A stretch of 64,000 bases of DNA from Streptacidiphilus rugosus AM-16 (GCF_000744655.1 NZ_JQMJ01000004.1:5146001-5210000); one strand, 5' to 3'; positions 24,871-34,425 are shown, numbered from the stretch's first letter. Notes: generated by a model from the letters alone, not told the origin. Numbers and translations are program-made.

Positions 24871-25661
24871 CCATCAGTCAACTTCCCCCGAGGCAGCAGG
24901 TCCTCGGGATATCCCTGGATCCGCTGACGCTGGCGCAGGCGGTGGACGTCTGCGCCTCCGCCGCGCAGGACGGACGGCGCCTGGAGGTCGGCGTGGTCAA
25001 CGCGGCCAAGCTGGTCACCATGCGCAAGGACCGGCGGCTGGCCGACGCCGTCACCGGCTGCGACCTGGTGCTGGCCGACGGCCAGGCCGTGGTCTGGGCC
25101 TCCCGCCTGCTGCGCTCGCCGCTGCCCGAGCGGGTGGCCGGCATCGACCTCTTCCAGCAGCTGCTGGCCGTGGCCGAGCAGCGGGGCCTCTCCGTCTACT
25201 TCCTGGGGGCCAGGCGCGAGGCGCTGGACGCGATGCTGGCCGAGATCGCGGCACGCCACCCGCGGCTGCGGGTCGCCGGGGCCAGGGACGGGTACTTCAG
25301 CGACGCCGAGCAGCCGCAGGTCGCCGACGCCATCGCGGCCAGCGGCGCTCAACTGCTCTTCCTCGGCATGACCTCGCCGAAGAAGGAGCTGTTCACGGCC
25401 GCCTTCGGCGAGCGTTCCGGGGTGCGGGTGGTGCACGGCGTCGGCGGCTCCTTCGACGTGCTGGCCGGGGTCACCCGCCGCGCGCCGGAGCGCTGGCAGC
25501 GCCTGGGCCTGGAGTGGCTCTACCGGGTCGCCCAGGAGCCGCGCCGGCTCGGACGCCGCTACCTGGTCACCAACGTCCAGTTCGTGCTGATGACCCTGCG
25601 GGCGATGCTCGCCCGCACCACAGCACCTTCGCAACCGCAGGCACAGGCAGGGGGAAACTGA
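24867..25661 (+). CDS. WecG/TagA/CpsF-family glycosyltransferase
   Basis: The protein has 264 residues. The GT26 family pattern is visible: the N-terminal VVNAAKLVTMRKDRRLADAVTGCDLVLADGQAVVWASRLL contains the conserved Asp used as catalytic base. LFLGMTSPKKELF and VHGVGGSFDVLAGVTRRAP follow. The C-terminal amphipathic region GLEWLYRVAQEPRRLGRRYL is the membrane-contact appendage. Members add N-acetylmannosamine (TagA) or N-acetylmannosaminuronate (WecG) to an undecaprenyl-diphosphate-linked GlcNAc. The next two genes make exactly such a donor, so a WecG-like role is likely. It is coupled to the genes on both sides. Confidence 0.92.
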   Translation: MTISQLPPRQQVLGISLDPLTLAQAVDVCASAAQDGRRLEVGVVNAAKLVTMRKDRRLADAVTGCDLVLADGQAVVWASRLLRSPLPERVAGIDLFQQLLAVAEQRGLSVYFLGARREALDAMLAEIAARHPRLRVAGARDGYFSDAEQPQVADAIAASGAQLLFLGMTSPKKELFTAAFGERSGVRVVHGVGGSFDVLAGVTRRAPERWQRLGLEWLYRVAQEPRRLGRRYLVTNVQFVLMTLRAMLARTTAPSQPQAQAGGN

Positions 25662-26944
25662 TGCGCGTGGTCGTGGTCGGGCAGGGCTATGTGGGCCTGC
25701 CGCTCGCCGTGCGGGCCGCCGAGGTCGGGCACGAGGTCGTCGGGTACGACGTGGACACCGGCCGGATCAAGCGGCTGGCGGACGGCGAGTCCTATGTGGA
25801 GGACGTCGCCTCCGAGCGGCTGCGGGCCGTGCTCGCGTCGGGCGCCTACCGGGCCAGCGACGCCGCGCGGGACTGCGGGGGCTTCGACGTCGCCGTGGTG
25901 ACCGTCCCGACGCCGCTGCACGAGGGGGTGCCCGACCTCACCTACATCGAGGAGTCCGCGCGCACCCTCAGCCGCTACCTTCGTCCCGGCGCGACGGTGG
26001 TGCTGGAGTCGACCACCTATCCGGGCACCACGCAGGACCTGTTCGGGCCGCTGCTGGAGGACGGTTCGGGACTGACCGCGGGCACGGACTTCCACCTCGG
26101 CTACAGCCCCGAGCGGATCGACCCGGGCAACGCGGTGTGGGGCTTCCAGCAGACCCCGAAGGTGGTCTCCGGCGTGGACGCCGCCTCGCTGGAGGCGGTG
26201 CGCTCCTTCTACGGGCAGCTGGTGGACACGGTCGTGCCGGTGGCCTCGCCGAAGGAGGCGGAGCTGGCCAAGCTGCTGGAGAACACCTTCCGGCACGTCA
26301 ACATCGCGCTGGTGAACGAGATCGCGATGTTCGCCCGGCACCTGGACATCGACGTCTGGCAGGCCATCGACGCGGCCGCCACCAAGCCCTTCGGCTTCAT
26401 GCGCTTCACCCCGGGTCCCGGCGTCGGCGGACACTGCCTGCCCATCGACCCCTCCTACCTGTCCTGGCGGGTGCAGCGCGAACTGGGCCAGAGCTTCCGG
26501 TTCGTGGAGCTGGCCAACGACATCAACAACCACATGCCCGAGTACGTGACCCGCCGGCTGATCGAGGCGTTCAACGAGCGCCGCCGCTCGGTCAACGGCT
26601 CGCGGGTGCTGCTGCTGGGCCTGGCCTACAAGAAGAACACCGGCGACGCCAGGGAGTCGCCCGCGCTGCGGGTGGCGCACCTGCTGCTGGACCTCGGCGC
26701 CGAGGTGCACGCGGCGGACCCGCACGTGGTCGAGCCGCCCGAGGCCGACGCGCGACTGGCGAGGGTCGAGCTCACCGCCGAGGAGCTGGCCGCGGCGGAC
26801 GCCGTGGTGATCCTGACCGACCACGACTCCTTCGACTACGGGCTGGTGCGCGAGCACGCCCGCTACGTGCTGGACTGCCGCCGCCGCCTGGCCGCCGACG
26901 ACGCGTCGGCCGGCCGGGAGGGCTCCCTGGTCGAGGTGCTCTGA
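25661..26944 (+). CDS. UDP-N-acetyl-hexosamine dehydrogenase (WbpA/WecC type)
   Basis: The protein has 427 residues and starts one base from the upstream stop (TGATG). The N-terminal NAD domain begins VVVVGQGYVGLPLAVRAAEVGHEVVGYD. The central domain has YSPERIDPGN and the C-terminal domain has GLAYKKNTGDARESPALRV. The active-site region PGPGVGGHCLPIDPSYLSW has catalytic Cys259. This last motif is closer to UDP-GlcNAc/UDP-ManNAc 6-dehydrogenases (WbpA, WecC, TviB) than to UDP-glucose dehydrogenase. It oxidises C6 twice with NAD to give a uronate. Whether it acts before (WbpA) or after (WecC) the epimerase cannot be decided from sequence. Confidence 0.92.
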   Translation: MRVVVVGQGYVGLPLAVRAAEVGHEVVGYDVDTGRIKRLADGESYVEDVASERLRAVLASGAYRASDAARDCGGFDVAVVTVPTPLHEGVPDLTYIEESARTLSRYLRPGATVVLESTTYPGTTQDLFGPLLEDGSGLTAGTDFHLGYSPERIDPGNAVWGFQQTPKVVSGVDAASLEAVRSFYGQLVDTVVPVASPKEAELAKLLENTFRHVNIALVNEIAMFARHLDIDVWQAIDAAATKPFGFMRFTPGPGVGGHCLPIDPSYLSWRVQRELGQSFRFVELANDINNHMPEYVTRRLIEAFNERRRSVNGSRVLLLGLAYKKNTGDARESPALRVAHLLLDLGAEVHAADPHVVEPPEADARLARVELTAEELAAADAVVILTDHDSFDYGLVREHARYVLDCRRRLAADDASAGREGSLVEVL

Positions 26945-26950
26945 GGAACG

Positions 26951-28114
26951 ATGCGAATCATCTGCGTGGTGGGGGCGCGCCCCAACTTCATGAAGGTCAA
27001 GCCGGTGATGGACGCGCTGGAGCGGCGCGGCGCCGAGGTCCTGCTCGTCCACACCGGCCAGCACTACGACGCGGCGATGAACGACGTGTTCTTCGCCGAC
27101 CTCGGCATCCGCCGCCCCGACCGCAGTCTCGGCGTCGGCTCCGGCAGCCACGCCGAGCAGACCGCCAAGGTGATGACCGGCTTCGAGCCCTTGCTGGCCG
27201 AGGTCGCACCCGACGCGGTGGTGGTCGTCGGCGACATCAACTCCACCGTGGCCTGCGCCCTGGTGACCGCCAAGACCGGACCGCTGCTGGCCCATGTCGA
27301 GGCCGGGCTGCGCAGCCGTGACTGGCGGATGCCGGAGGAGGTCAACCGCGTCGTCACCGACCGGGTCAGCGACTACCTGCTGGCTCCCTCGGCCGACGCG
27401 GTGGCGAACCTGCGGGCGGAGGGCTACCGCGAGGACCAGATCCATCTGGTCGGCAATGTCATGATCGACTCGCTGCTCGCCAACCTGCCCCGGGCGAAGG
27501 AGTCGGGCGCGCTCGCCCGGTTCGGGCTGGAACCCGGCGGCTACGGCCTGGTGACCCTGCACCGTCCGGCCAACGTGGACGACCCCGCCGTGCTGTCGGG
27601 GATGCTCAAGGCGCTCGGCGAGGTGGCGCGGCGTTGCCCGCTGCTGCTGCCCGCGCATCCGCGTGCGGCGGACCGGCTGACCGCCCTGGGGCTCCCCGAG
27701 GGGCTGCGGCTGGTGCCGCCGGCGGGCTACCTCGACTTCCTCGCGCTGCAGGCCTCGGCGCGGGTGGTGCTGACCGACTCCGGCGGGGTGCAGGAGGAGA
27801 CGACCGCGCTGGGCGTCCCGTGCGTGACGCTGCGGGAGAACACCGAGCGCCCGATCACCGTCTCCGAGGGCACCAACGTCCTGGCGGGGGTGGAGCCCGA
27901 GGGCATCGTGGCCACCGCGCTCGCGGTGCTGGACGCGCCGCCGCCCCCGCGCCGACCGGAGCTGTGGGACGGCAGGGCGGGCGAGCGGATCGCCGAGGTG
28001 CTGCTCACCGGCGGCCCGGCCGGGAGCCGTCCGCGCCCGACCGACCTGCTGCCCGCCGATCCGCCGGACGGACCGCGTCAAAGCCCTCTCCTCCGAGGCC
28101 CTCAGGACATATGA
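26951..28114 (+). CDS. UDP-N-acetylglucosamine 2-epimerase, non-hydrolysing (WecB/WbpI type)
   Basis: The protein has 387 residues. The GT-B-like fold begins IICVVGARPNFMKVKPVM. Residues matching the catalytic set are Asp95 (VVGDINSTVAC), Glu118 (AHVEAGLRS), Glu130 (MPEEVNR) and His204 (VTLHRPANVD). LTDSGGVQEE and TLRENTERPITVSEGTN are the UDP-binding signatures. The enzyme inverts C2 of UDP-GlcNAc, or of its diacetamido-uronate analogue in the WbpI case. It lies six bases after the dehydrogenase gene. The C-terminal 30 residues are Pro-rich and probably disordered. Confidence 0.95.
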   Translation: MRIICVVGARPNFMKVKPVMDALERRGAEVLLVHTGQHYDAAMNDVFFADLGIRRPDRSLGVGSGSHAEQTAKVMTGFEPLLAEVAPDAVVVVGDINSTVACALVTAKTGPLLAHVEAGLRSRDWRMPEEVNRVVTDRVSDYLLAPSADAVANLRAEGYREDQIHLVGNVMIDSLLANLPRAKESGALARFGLEPGGYGLVTLHRPANVDDPAVLSGMLKALGEVARRCPLLLPAHPRAADRLTALGLPEGLRLVPPAGYLDFLALQASARVVLTDSGGVQEETTALGVPCVTLRENTERPITVSEGTNVLAGVEPEGIVATALAVLDAPPPPRRPELWDGRAGERIAEVLLTGGPAGSRPRPTDLLPADPPDGPRQSPLLRGPQDI

Positions 28115-28173
28115 TCGTTCGTCAGTCGCGTGTCCCCGAAGCCGCCGACCGACCCACCGGACAAGGAGACTGA

Positions 28174-28995
28174 GTGGATCTCGCCGAGATCGCTCGGGTA
28201 ATGCGGCGCCGCTGGCTCGTGCTGCTGCCCGGCGTGCTGCTGACGTTCGCGCTGGCCGTGGGCCTCTACGTGCTGTCGCCGACCAAGTACCAGTCGCAGG
28301 CCACGGTCGAGCTGCTCAACTCGCAGAAGGCGACCGTGCCGTTCGACGGCAACCCGTTCCTCAGCACCCAGACCTCGCTGACCGGGATGGCGGACTCGCT
28401 GGCCAGGAACGTCAACTCGGACGCCTCACTGGCCGAGCTGAAGTCGCTGGGGCTCACCGGCACCTCCGAGGCGAAGATCGCGGACAACGCGCAGGCGCCG
28501 CTGCTCTGGCTCACCGTCACCGGAGTGGACGGGCCTTCGGTGCTGAAGTCGGACCAGATCCTGGTCGACTTCACCACGCGCAAGCTCCAGCAGTTCCAGA
28601 ACGACCAGCAGGTGCCGACGGCGGCGATGATCCGGATGACCGTGATCGTGCCGCCGCAGCAGCCGGCCGCCCAGCTCAAGACCAAGATCGAGTACGTGGT
28701 GCTGATCTGCCTGGCCGGACTCGCGATGAGCCTGGTCGCCACCTTCTACGTGGAGGCGCGGCGGCGTCCGCGCCCGGCGGCGGAGCAGCCCCCCGTCCAG
28801 GCCGTGGCCCCGACCGCGGTGCCGCCGCAGCCCGGTGGCGACGAGGCGGCGCGGGTCCCGGCCCGGCCCGAACCCGACGCGGCCGAGGAGCAGGCCGTCC
28901 AGGAGCCCGAACCGGAAGACCCGACCATGCAACTGGCCGTCCTTCCCACGCCCGGTGCCGCGCCCACCAAGCAGCGATCCAACTGGTTCGGCTGA
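28174..28995 (+). CDS. Wzz/YveK-like polysaccharide chain-length determinant, no kinase domain
   Basis: The protein has 273 residues from a GTG with AAGGAG nine bases upstream. Two transmembrane helices (about 15-36 and 170-192) flank a periplasm-facing region of about 130 residues. The N-terminal motif VMRRRWLVLLPGVLLTFALAVGLYVLSPTKYQSQATV is typical of Wzz/Wzc N-termini. The C-terminal 75 residues are an acidic Pro-rich cytosolic tail. It would set polymer length or help export. There is no tyrosine-kinase domain and none elsewhere in the locus. A flippase gene follows 39 bases later. Confidence 0.85.
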   Translation: MDLAEIARVMRRRWLVLLPGVLLTFALAVGLYVLSPTKYQSQATVELLNSQKATVPFDGNPFLSTQTSLTGMADSLARNVNSDASLAELKSLGLTGTSEAKIADNAQAPLLWLTVTGVDGPSVLKSDQILVDFTTRKLQQFQNDQQVPTAAMIRMTVIVPPQQPAAQLKTKIEYVVLICLAGLAMSLVATFYVEARRRPRPAAEQPPVQAVAPTAVPPQPGGDEAARVPARPEPDAAEEQAVQEPEPEDPTMQLAVLPTPGAAPTKQRSNWFG

Positions 28996-29034
28996 CCGGC
29001 GCCGGCCCCCGAGCCGCCCCTGAGGAGTCCCGCC

Positions 29035-30636
29035 ATGGACACCGCGCCCGCGACGGGCCTCGATCCCCGCGGAACGAACGACAGACCGGACGGCCCGCCG
29101 GACGGTGACCTGCCCACCGGCGCCGCCCATCACGGCGACACCGGCCCGCCCGGCCCGGCCGCCGAGTCGGCTGCCGAGGAGCCGCCCGCACTGGGCTCCC
29201 GGGTCCGCAACGCCGCCCGGTGGAGCCTGATCAACACGGTGGTGATGCGACTGGGCAACTTCGCCGCCGGCGTCGTGCTCGCCCGTTTCGCGCTGGGCCC
29301 TGCGGCCTGGGGCGTCTACGGCGTCGCCCAGACCGTGCTGCTGGTCCTGCTCTCCGCCAACGAGCTGGGCATCGGCCTGGCCGTGGTGCGCTGGGACGGG
29401 GACGTGCGGCGCTTCGCGCCCACCGTGCTGACCCTGAGCACCCTGTCCAGCAGCCTGTTCTACCTGGTCCTCTTCGTGGCCGCGCCGCACCTGGCCACCG
29501 CCCTGGGCTCGCCCGGGGCCACCGGCGTGCTGCGGGTGATGTGCCTGTGCGTGATCCTCGACGGCGTCTCGCAGGTACCCGCGGGCATCCTGACCAGGGA
29601 GTTCGCGCAGGGCCGCCGGATGACCATCGACGCGCTCAACTTCGTGCTCAGCACCGCCGTGACGCTGATCCTGGCCTTCCGCGGCTGGGGCGCCATGAGC
29701 TTCGCCTGGGGCTCGGTCGCGGGCAACGTCGCGGCCCTGCTGGGCTGCGTGATCGCGGCTCCCGGGTCGCTGCGCTTCGGGTTCGACACCGCCCAGGCGC
29801 GCGCGCTGCTGCGCTTCGGCCTTCCGCTGGCCGGGGCCAGCCTGCTCGCGCTGGGCGTGCTCAACGTCGACACCTTCGTGGTCGGCTCCACCCTCGGCAA
29901 GGTGCAACTCGGCTTCTACGTCCTGGCTTTCAACATCTCCGGATGGCCGGTGCGGATCATCTCCGAGGCCGCCCGCCGGGTCTCCTTCGCCGGTTTCTCC
30001 CGCCTGGCCTCGTCACCGCAGGCCCTGGCGAAGGGCTTCGGCCGTGCCCTGGGCGTGCTGGTCACCGGCAGCGTGCCGCTCTGCGTCCTGCTGGCGGTGC
30101 TGGCCGCCCCTTTGATCCACCTGGTCTACGGCGGCCGCTGGCTGCCCGCGGCCGGCGCGCTGCCCTGGCTGATGGCCCTGGGCCTGGTCCGCATCTGCTG
30201 CGAACTGGCCTACGACTGCCTGGTGGCGATCGGGCGACGGCGTCTGCTCATCCTCGCCCAGGGGCTGTGGCTGGCCGCCCTGGTGCCCGTGCTGGCCACC
30301 GCGGCGCACCTGCACGGCATCGTCGGCGTCGCCGAGGGCCACGTCCTGGTGGCGGTGGGCGTGGTGGTGCCGGTGTTCACGGTCGGTCTGGCCCGCACCG
30401 GGATCACCCCGCGCGCGCTCGCCCGGGCCTGCGCCTGGCCGTTCGTCGGCGGCGCGGCGATGGCCGCGGTGGCGTGGGCGCTGCGCGGCCTGCTCGGCGC
30501 GAGTCTGCCCGCCCTGCTCGCGACCGGCGTCACGGCCATGGCCGTCTACGTCGTCTGTGTCCTGCCGAGCCGCAACCGGCTGCGCGGCATCGAACCTGAG
30601 CGCGGCCGGCACGCACGACCGCGGCGAGGAAGGTGA
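29035..30636 (+). CDS. Wzx-type oligosaccharide flippase
   Basis: The protein has 533 residues with GAGGAG before the ATG. The first 55 residues are disordered and hydrophilic. Then about 14 transmembrane helices follow, starting at VRNAARWSLINTVVMRLGNFAAGVVLARF, which matches the MOP superfamily polysaccharide transporters. A positively charged loop lies near residue 320. It would move the undecaprenyl-linked repeat unit across the membrane. The next gene starts within its stop codon region, so coupling is likely. Confidence 0.92.
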   Translation: MDTAPATGLDPRGTNDRPDGPPDGDLPTGAAHHGDTGPPGPAAESAAEEPPALGSRVRNAARWSLINTVVMRLGNFAAGVVLARFALGPAAWGVYGVAQTVLLVLLSANELGIGLAVVRWDGDVRRFAPTVLTLSTLSSSLFYLVLFVAAPHLATALGSPGATGVLRVMCLCVILDGVSQVPAGILTREFAQGRRMTIDALNFVLSTAVTLILAFRGWGAMSFAWGSVAGNVAALLGCVIAAPGSLRFGFDTAQARALLRFGLPLAGASLLALGVLNVDTFVVGSTLGKVQLGFYVLAFNISGWPVRIISEAARRVSFAGFSRLASSPQALAKGFGRALGVLVTGSVPLCVLLAVLAAPLIHLVYGGRWLPAAGALPWLMALGLVRICCELAYDCLVAIGRRRLLILAQGLWLAALVPVLATAAHLHGIVGVAEGHVLVAVGVVVPVFTVGLARTGITPRALARACAWPFVGGAAMAAVAWALRGLLGASLPALLATGVTAMAVYVVCVLPSRNRLRGIEPERGRHARPRRGR

Positions 30637-30641
30637 GCCCG

Positions 30642-31814
30642 ATGCCGGGAACCAGACGCGCGGCCGCGCCGACGCCCCCTGACCGCTCGGGCAGACGGCG
30701 CACCGCCGTCCGCTTACTGCTCGCGGCCCTCGCCCTGGTCGCCGGGCTGCTGGTCGCCGACGCCCTGGGCGCCCACCTGGACGAGCGGTCCACGGCGGGC
30801 TGCCCGACCGGCTCCCCCTCGGCCTGCCGAACCGGTTCCTCCGCCGACGGCGCCTCCGGGCCCTCGGGCAGCGGCACGCGAACGGCCACGGGTTCCGCCA
30901 CCCCGACGGCGACCACCTCCGGTTCGTCCTCGGCCTCCGCCTCGCGGAGCCCGTCGGCGACCGCCGGGGCGCCGGCCACGACCTCCGGCGGCCACACCGG
31001 CCCGTGCTCCTCCCCAGGCGCCTGCGGCTTCCCCTCCGCCGCCACCACCGGTCCGCGCGGCACGCCGGGCAGCCGGCACAGCGGCGACATCACCGTCAGG
31101 ACCGACGGCGCGGTGATCGACGGATGGAACCTCACCGGTTCGCTGGACATCTACGCCAACGACGTCACCGTCGTGGACAGCAGCATCACCTCCAGCAACT
31201 GGTGGGGCGTCAACCTGCGCTCCGGGTACCACGGGCTCCGGGTGCTGCACAGCCGGATCACCGGCGTCCCCGGCAAGGGGCAGGACAACGGCGGGGAGGA
31301 CTACGCGGTGTCCAACATGGGGACCAGCTCCGTGGAGGTCGGCTGGAGCGACATCTCCGTCTTCGGCAACGCGCTGTCCATGGGCCAGGGCAACCTGCAC
31401 GACAACTACGTCCACGACCTCGCGCCCTTCGTCAACGCGAGCGGCCAGTGGCAGCACCTCGACGCGGTGATCAGCGACGGCGGCGGCAGCGGACTGCTGG
31501 TGATCCGCCACAACACCCTGCTCAACGCGGCCGGGGTGGACCGCGGCGCCTCCGCTGCGATCGGCCTGTACCCGGACACCGGCACGGTCAACAACGCCGT
31601 GGTGGACGGCAACTGGATCGCCGGAGGGTCCTACGCGCTCTACGGCGGCGGGCCGGGGTCGACCGGCGTCAAGGTCACCAACAACGTCTTCTCCGACATG
31701 TACCACCCGTCCTGCGGCTACTACGGCAACGTCGCCTACTGGAACGCGGGCGGCGCGGGCAACGTCTGGGCGGCCAACACCACGTCGGACGGAAAGCCGG
31801 TGACGCCGCAGTGA
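30642..31814 (+). CDS. Secreted right-handed beta-helix protein
   Basis: The protein has about 390 residues. The ATG at 30642 is preferred because GAGGAAGG lies eight bases upstream; a GTG at 30633 is possible. Residues 15-45 are an N-terminal signal anchor (RTAVRLLLAALALVAGLLVADALG), followed by about 90 Ser/Thr/Gly-rich residues. From residue 130 a parallel beta-helix is visible, with ITVRTDGAVIDGWNLTG, LDIYANDVTVVDSSITSS and LRVLHSRITG as successive rungs. Such folds occur in polysaccharide lyases, epimerases and tail-spike-like glycan binders. No catalytic residues can be assigned. Placement suggests an extracellular partner of the glycan. Confidence 0.82.
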   Translation: MPGTRRAAAPTPPDRSGRRRTAVRLLLAALALVAGLLVADALGAHLDERSTAGCPTGSPSACRTGSSADGASGPSGSGTRTATGSATPTATTSGSSSASASRSPSATAGAPATTSGGHTGPCSSPGACGFPSAATTGPRGTPGSRHSGDITVRTDGAVIDGWNLTGSLDIYANDVTVVDSSITSSNWWGVNLRSGYHGLRVLHSRITGVPGKGQDNGGEDYAVSNMGTSSVEVGWSDISVFGNALSMGQGNLHDNYVHDLAPFVNASGQWQHLDAVISDGGGSGLLVIRHNTLLNAAGVDRGASAAIGLYPDTGTVNNAVVDGNWIAGGSYALYGGGPGSTGVKVTNNVFSDMYHPSCGYYGNVAYWNAGGAGNVWAANTTSDGKPVTPQ

Positions 31815-32617
31815 GCCGCGTGAAGAAGCTGGTGCGGACCGTGGCGCGGGCTCCGTGGGAGCTCGCCAAGCACCTGTTCGGCTGGCACGTCCTGTTCGAG
31901 CTGCGCAACAAGGTGCTGCTCGGCCACACGGCCCGGGCGCTGCGCCGGACCGAGGATGCGGAGGTCCGCCGGCTCGACCAGGGGACGTTCCCGTCCGCGC
32001 TGGTCGCCACGGTGATCGCCACCTACCGGCGGCCCGAGGCGCTGCGCGCCGCCGTGGCCTCCGCCCTCGCGCAGACGGTCGAGGACCAGGTCGTGATCGT
32101 CGTCGACGACGGGGCGGGCCTGCCCGACCTGCCGCAGGACCCCCGGCTCACCGCCGTCTCACTGTCCCGCAACGTCGGCATCGCAGGAGTGGTGCGCAAC
32201 GTCGGCATCCGGCTGACCGACTCCCGCTTCGTCGCCTTCCTCGACGACGACAACCTGTGGGAGCCGGACCACCTGGAGCGGGCGCTGGACGCCCTGACCG
32301 CCGACGGCGGCCCGGAGGCCGTCTACACCGCGCTGCGCCGGGTCCTGCCCGACGGGACCGAGAAGGACGTGCTGTCGGTGCCGTTCGACCGGCGGCTCGC
32401 TGCACGCAAGGCGTTCCTCGACACCAACGCCTTCGTCGCGCGGCGGACGCCCGACCTGCGGTTCAGCCGGATCCGCCGCACGCCGGAGGTCCTGCCCAGG
32501 GAGGACTGGGAGCTGGTCCACCGCTACAGCCGCCGCCACCGGGTCGTCCACATCCCGCATGTGACGGTTCGCTACCTGACCAACCCCAGCAGCTACTACA
32601 CGGAATGGCAGAGCTAG
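31811..32617 (+). CDS. Family 2 glycosyltransferase
   Basis: The protein has 268 residues from GTG 31811, overlapping the upstream stop by four bases. An N-terminal basic helix (about 1-45) precedes a GT-A domain with ATVIATYRRPEALRAAVASAL, the UDP-contact VVDDGAGLPD and the metal motif FLDDDNLWEPDH. The likely catalytic region is PREDWELVHRY. It probably adds one sugar of the repeat unit. The deacetylase gene starts three bases after its stop. Confidence 0.9.
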   Translation: MSRVKKLVRTVARAPWELAKHLFGWHVLFELRNKVLLGHTARALRRTEDAEVRRLDQGTFPSALVATVIATYRRPEALRAAVASALAQTVEDQVVIVVDDGAGLPDLPQDPRLTAVSLSRNVGIAGVVRNVGIRLTDSRFVAFLDDDNLWEPDHLERALDALTADGGPEAVYTALRRVLPDGTEKDVLSVPFDRRLAARKAFLDTNAFVARRTPDLRFSRIRRTPEVLPREDWELVHRYSRRHRVVHIPHVTVRYLTNPSSYYTEWQS

Positions 32618-32620
32618 CCG

Positions 32621-33289
32621 ATGCGCTCGCAAGTGATCCACAACGTGTCCTTCCACGGAGTAGGGACGCCCGGCCCGGAACGCGAACCCGGTGAGCACGA
32701 CTACTGGGTGAGCCGGGACTCCTTCCTGCGCGTCCTGGACGAGTGCGCCGCCAGGCCCGAGGTCAGGCTCAGCTTCGACGACGGCAACGAGTCCGACGTC
32801 GCGATCGCCCTGCCCGCCCTGGTCGAACGGGACCTGAAGGCCGACTTCTTCCTGATCGCCGGCCGGATCGGCACCCCCGGCAACATCTCCGCCGAGGGCG
32901 TGCGCGCGCTGGTCGCCGCCGGGATGGGCGTCGGCAGCCACGGCCAGGGCCACCGGGCCTGGCCCGAGGTCCCCGACGCCGAGCTCGGGGCCGAGCTGGC
33001 GGACGCCCGGATCCGGATCGCGGAGGCGGCCGGACGGCCGGTCGACACCGCCGCCTGCCCGTTCGGCGCGTACGACCGGCGGGTGCTGCGACGGCTGCGG
33101 GCGCTCGGCTACCGGCGCGTCTACACCAGCGACCGCCGCCCGGCGGCCGGGGACGCCTGGCTGCAGGCCAGGTTCAGCGTCCTCGCCGACGACACCCTCG
33201 ACTCCTTCCGGGCCGGGGTGCTGTCGCGGCGCGGCCCGGGCCGGCAGCTGCGCGACGCCGCCGTCGGCGCGGTCAAGCGGTGGCGGTGA
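32621..33289 (+). CDS. Polysaccharide deacetylase (NodB-like)
   Basis: The protein has 222 residues with no signal peptide. NodB motif 1 is RLSFDDGNESD (catalytic Asp pair). Motif 2 is GVGSHGQGHRAW, which has His spacing compatible with metal binding. AACPFGAYDRR matches the later Arg/Pro motif. These enzymes remove N-acetyl or O-acetyl groups from sugars. As it is cytosolic it probably acts on a nucleotide sugar or lipid-linked intermediate rather than the finished polymer. It is the second gene of a coupled group with an ATP-grasp and a PHP protein. Confidence 0.87.
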   Translation: MRSQVIHNVSFHGVGTPGPEREPGEHDYWVSRDSFLRVLDECAARPEVRLSFDDGNESDVAIALPALVERDLKADFFLIAGRIGTPGNISAEGVRALVAAGMGVGSHGQGHRAWPEVPDAELGAELADARIRIAEAAGRPVDTAACPFGAYDRRVLRRLRALGYRRVYTSDRRPAAGDAWLQARFSVLADDTLDSFRAGVLSRRGPGRQLRDAAVGAVKRWR

Positions 33290-33294
33290 GCGCG

Positions 33295-34425
33295 ATGGAC
33301 CGGGTGCTGATCGGCTTCGCCGACGCGCTGGCGGCGCCCGAGTCGGCGTTCTGCCTCGCCGACCAGGGCTATCGGGTGGTGGCCTTCGCCCGCCGCGGCA
33401 GCAGGCCCGCGCTCGCGGCCGCCCGAAGCGTCGAGATCGTCGAGGTGACGGCCCCGGAGACCGACGCGGACGCCTGCGTGCGCGACATCGCCGACGCCGT
33501 GGAGCGGTACCGGCCCGTCGCCGTGCTGCCGCTGGACGACCACGCGCTGTGGGCGTGCAGCCGCAAGGACCTCGCCGCGCCGCTCGCCGGGCCGCGCGGG
33601 GAGGCGGCCCGCTTCGCGCTCGACAAGCGCGAGCAGATCGACGCCGCGCGGGCGGCCGGCCTCGCGGTGCCCGGCCGGGAGGACGCGGCCGGGCCGTGGA
33701 TCGTCAAGCCCGCGCTCGCGGTCGTCGAGCACGAGGGCCGGCTGCTGCGGCCGACCGGCGCACTCGCGCGCGACGAGGACGAGATCGAGACGCTCGGGGC
33801 GCGGATCGACGGACCGGTGCTCGTGCAGCGGGCCGTCACGGGGGTCGGCGAGGGTGTCTTCGGGTTCGCGACCGCCTCGGGCGTGCGCGCGTGGAGCGGT
33901 CACCGGCGGATCCGGATGATGAACCCCCGCGGCTCGGGTTCGAGCGCCTGCCGGTCGGTGCCGGTGCAGGAGCCGCTGCGCGAGGCGGCGGAACGCCTCG
34001 TCGAGGGGATCGGCTGGCGCGGTCTGTTCATGGTCGAGCTGCTGCGCGACCCGGAGGGGACGGCCTGGTTCATGGAGGTCAACGGCCGGACCTGGGGCAG
34101 CATGGCGCTGGCGGTCCGCCGTGGCTACCCCTACCCGGTCTGGGCGGTCCGCCAGGCGCTCGACCCCGGATTCACCCCCGAGCCGCCGCAGGGCGCGCCC
34201 GATCTGCTCTGCCGTCACCTGGGCCGGGAGCTCGTGCACCTCGCCGCCGTGCTCCGCGGCCCGTCCGGCGCCGACACCGGCCGCTGGCCGGGGCGCGCCG
34301 AGACGCTCAGGGCGGTGCTCCCCCGCCGCGGCGACCGCTGGTACAACTGGCGCCGCGGCGAGGCGGGGGTGTTCATCCGCGACACGTACACGACGGTCGC
34401 CGGACAGATCAGGAGTCGCACATGA
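33295..34425 (+). CDS. ATP-grasp domain protein
   Basis: The protein has about 376 residues; a GTG at 33286 that overlaps the deacetylase stop is an alternative start. A Rossmann-like N-terminus (RVLIGFADALAAPESAFCLADQGYRVVAF) leads to the ATP-grasp core. ALDKREQIDAARAAGLAVPG and WIVKPALAVV bind ATP, and FMVELLRDPEGTAWFMEVNGRTWGSM holds the Mg ligands Glu and Asn. Similar proteins form amide bonds between a carboxylate and an amine. A uronic acid or aminosugar of this glycan could be its partner, which is inference. The PHP gene overlaps it by four bases. Confidence 0.87.
   Translation: MDRVLIGFADALAAPESAFCLADQGYRVVAFARRGSRPALAAARSVEIVEVTAPETDADACVRDIADAVERYRPVAVLPLDDHALWACSRKDLAAPLAGPRGEAARFALDKREQIDAARAAGLAVPGREDAAGPWIVKPALAVVEHEGRLLRPTGALARDEDEIETLGARIDGPVLVQRAVTGVGEGVFGFATASGVRAWSGHRRIRMMNPRGSGSSACRSVPVQEPLREAAERLVEGIGWRGLFMVELLRDPEGTAWFMEVNGRTWGSMALAVRRGYPYPVWAVRQALDPGFTPEPPQGAPDLLCRHLGRELVHLAAVLRGPSGADTGRWPGRAETLRAVLPRRGDRWYNWRRGEAGVFIRDTYTTVAGQIRSRT

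Noticed and set aside
25559..28081. 840-residue leftward open frame opposite the dehydrogenase and epimerase genes
   Set aside because: The opposite strand carries two well-conserved enzymes in full. The leftward frame is rich in Arg, Gly and Val and has no domain pattern.
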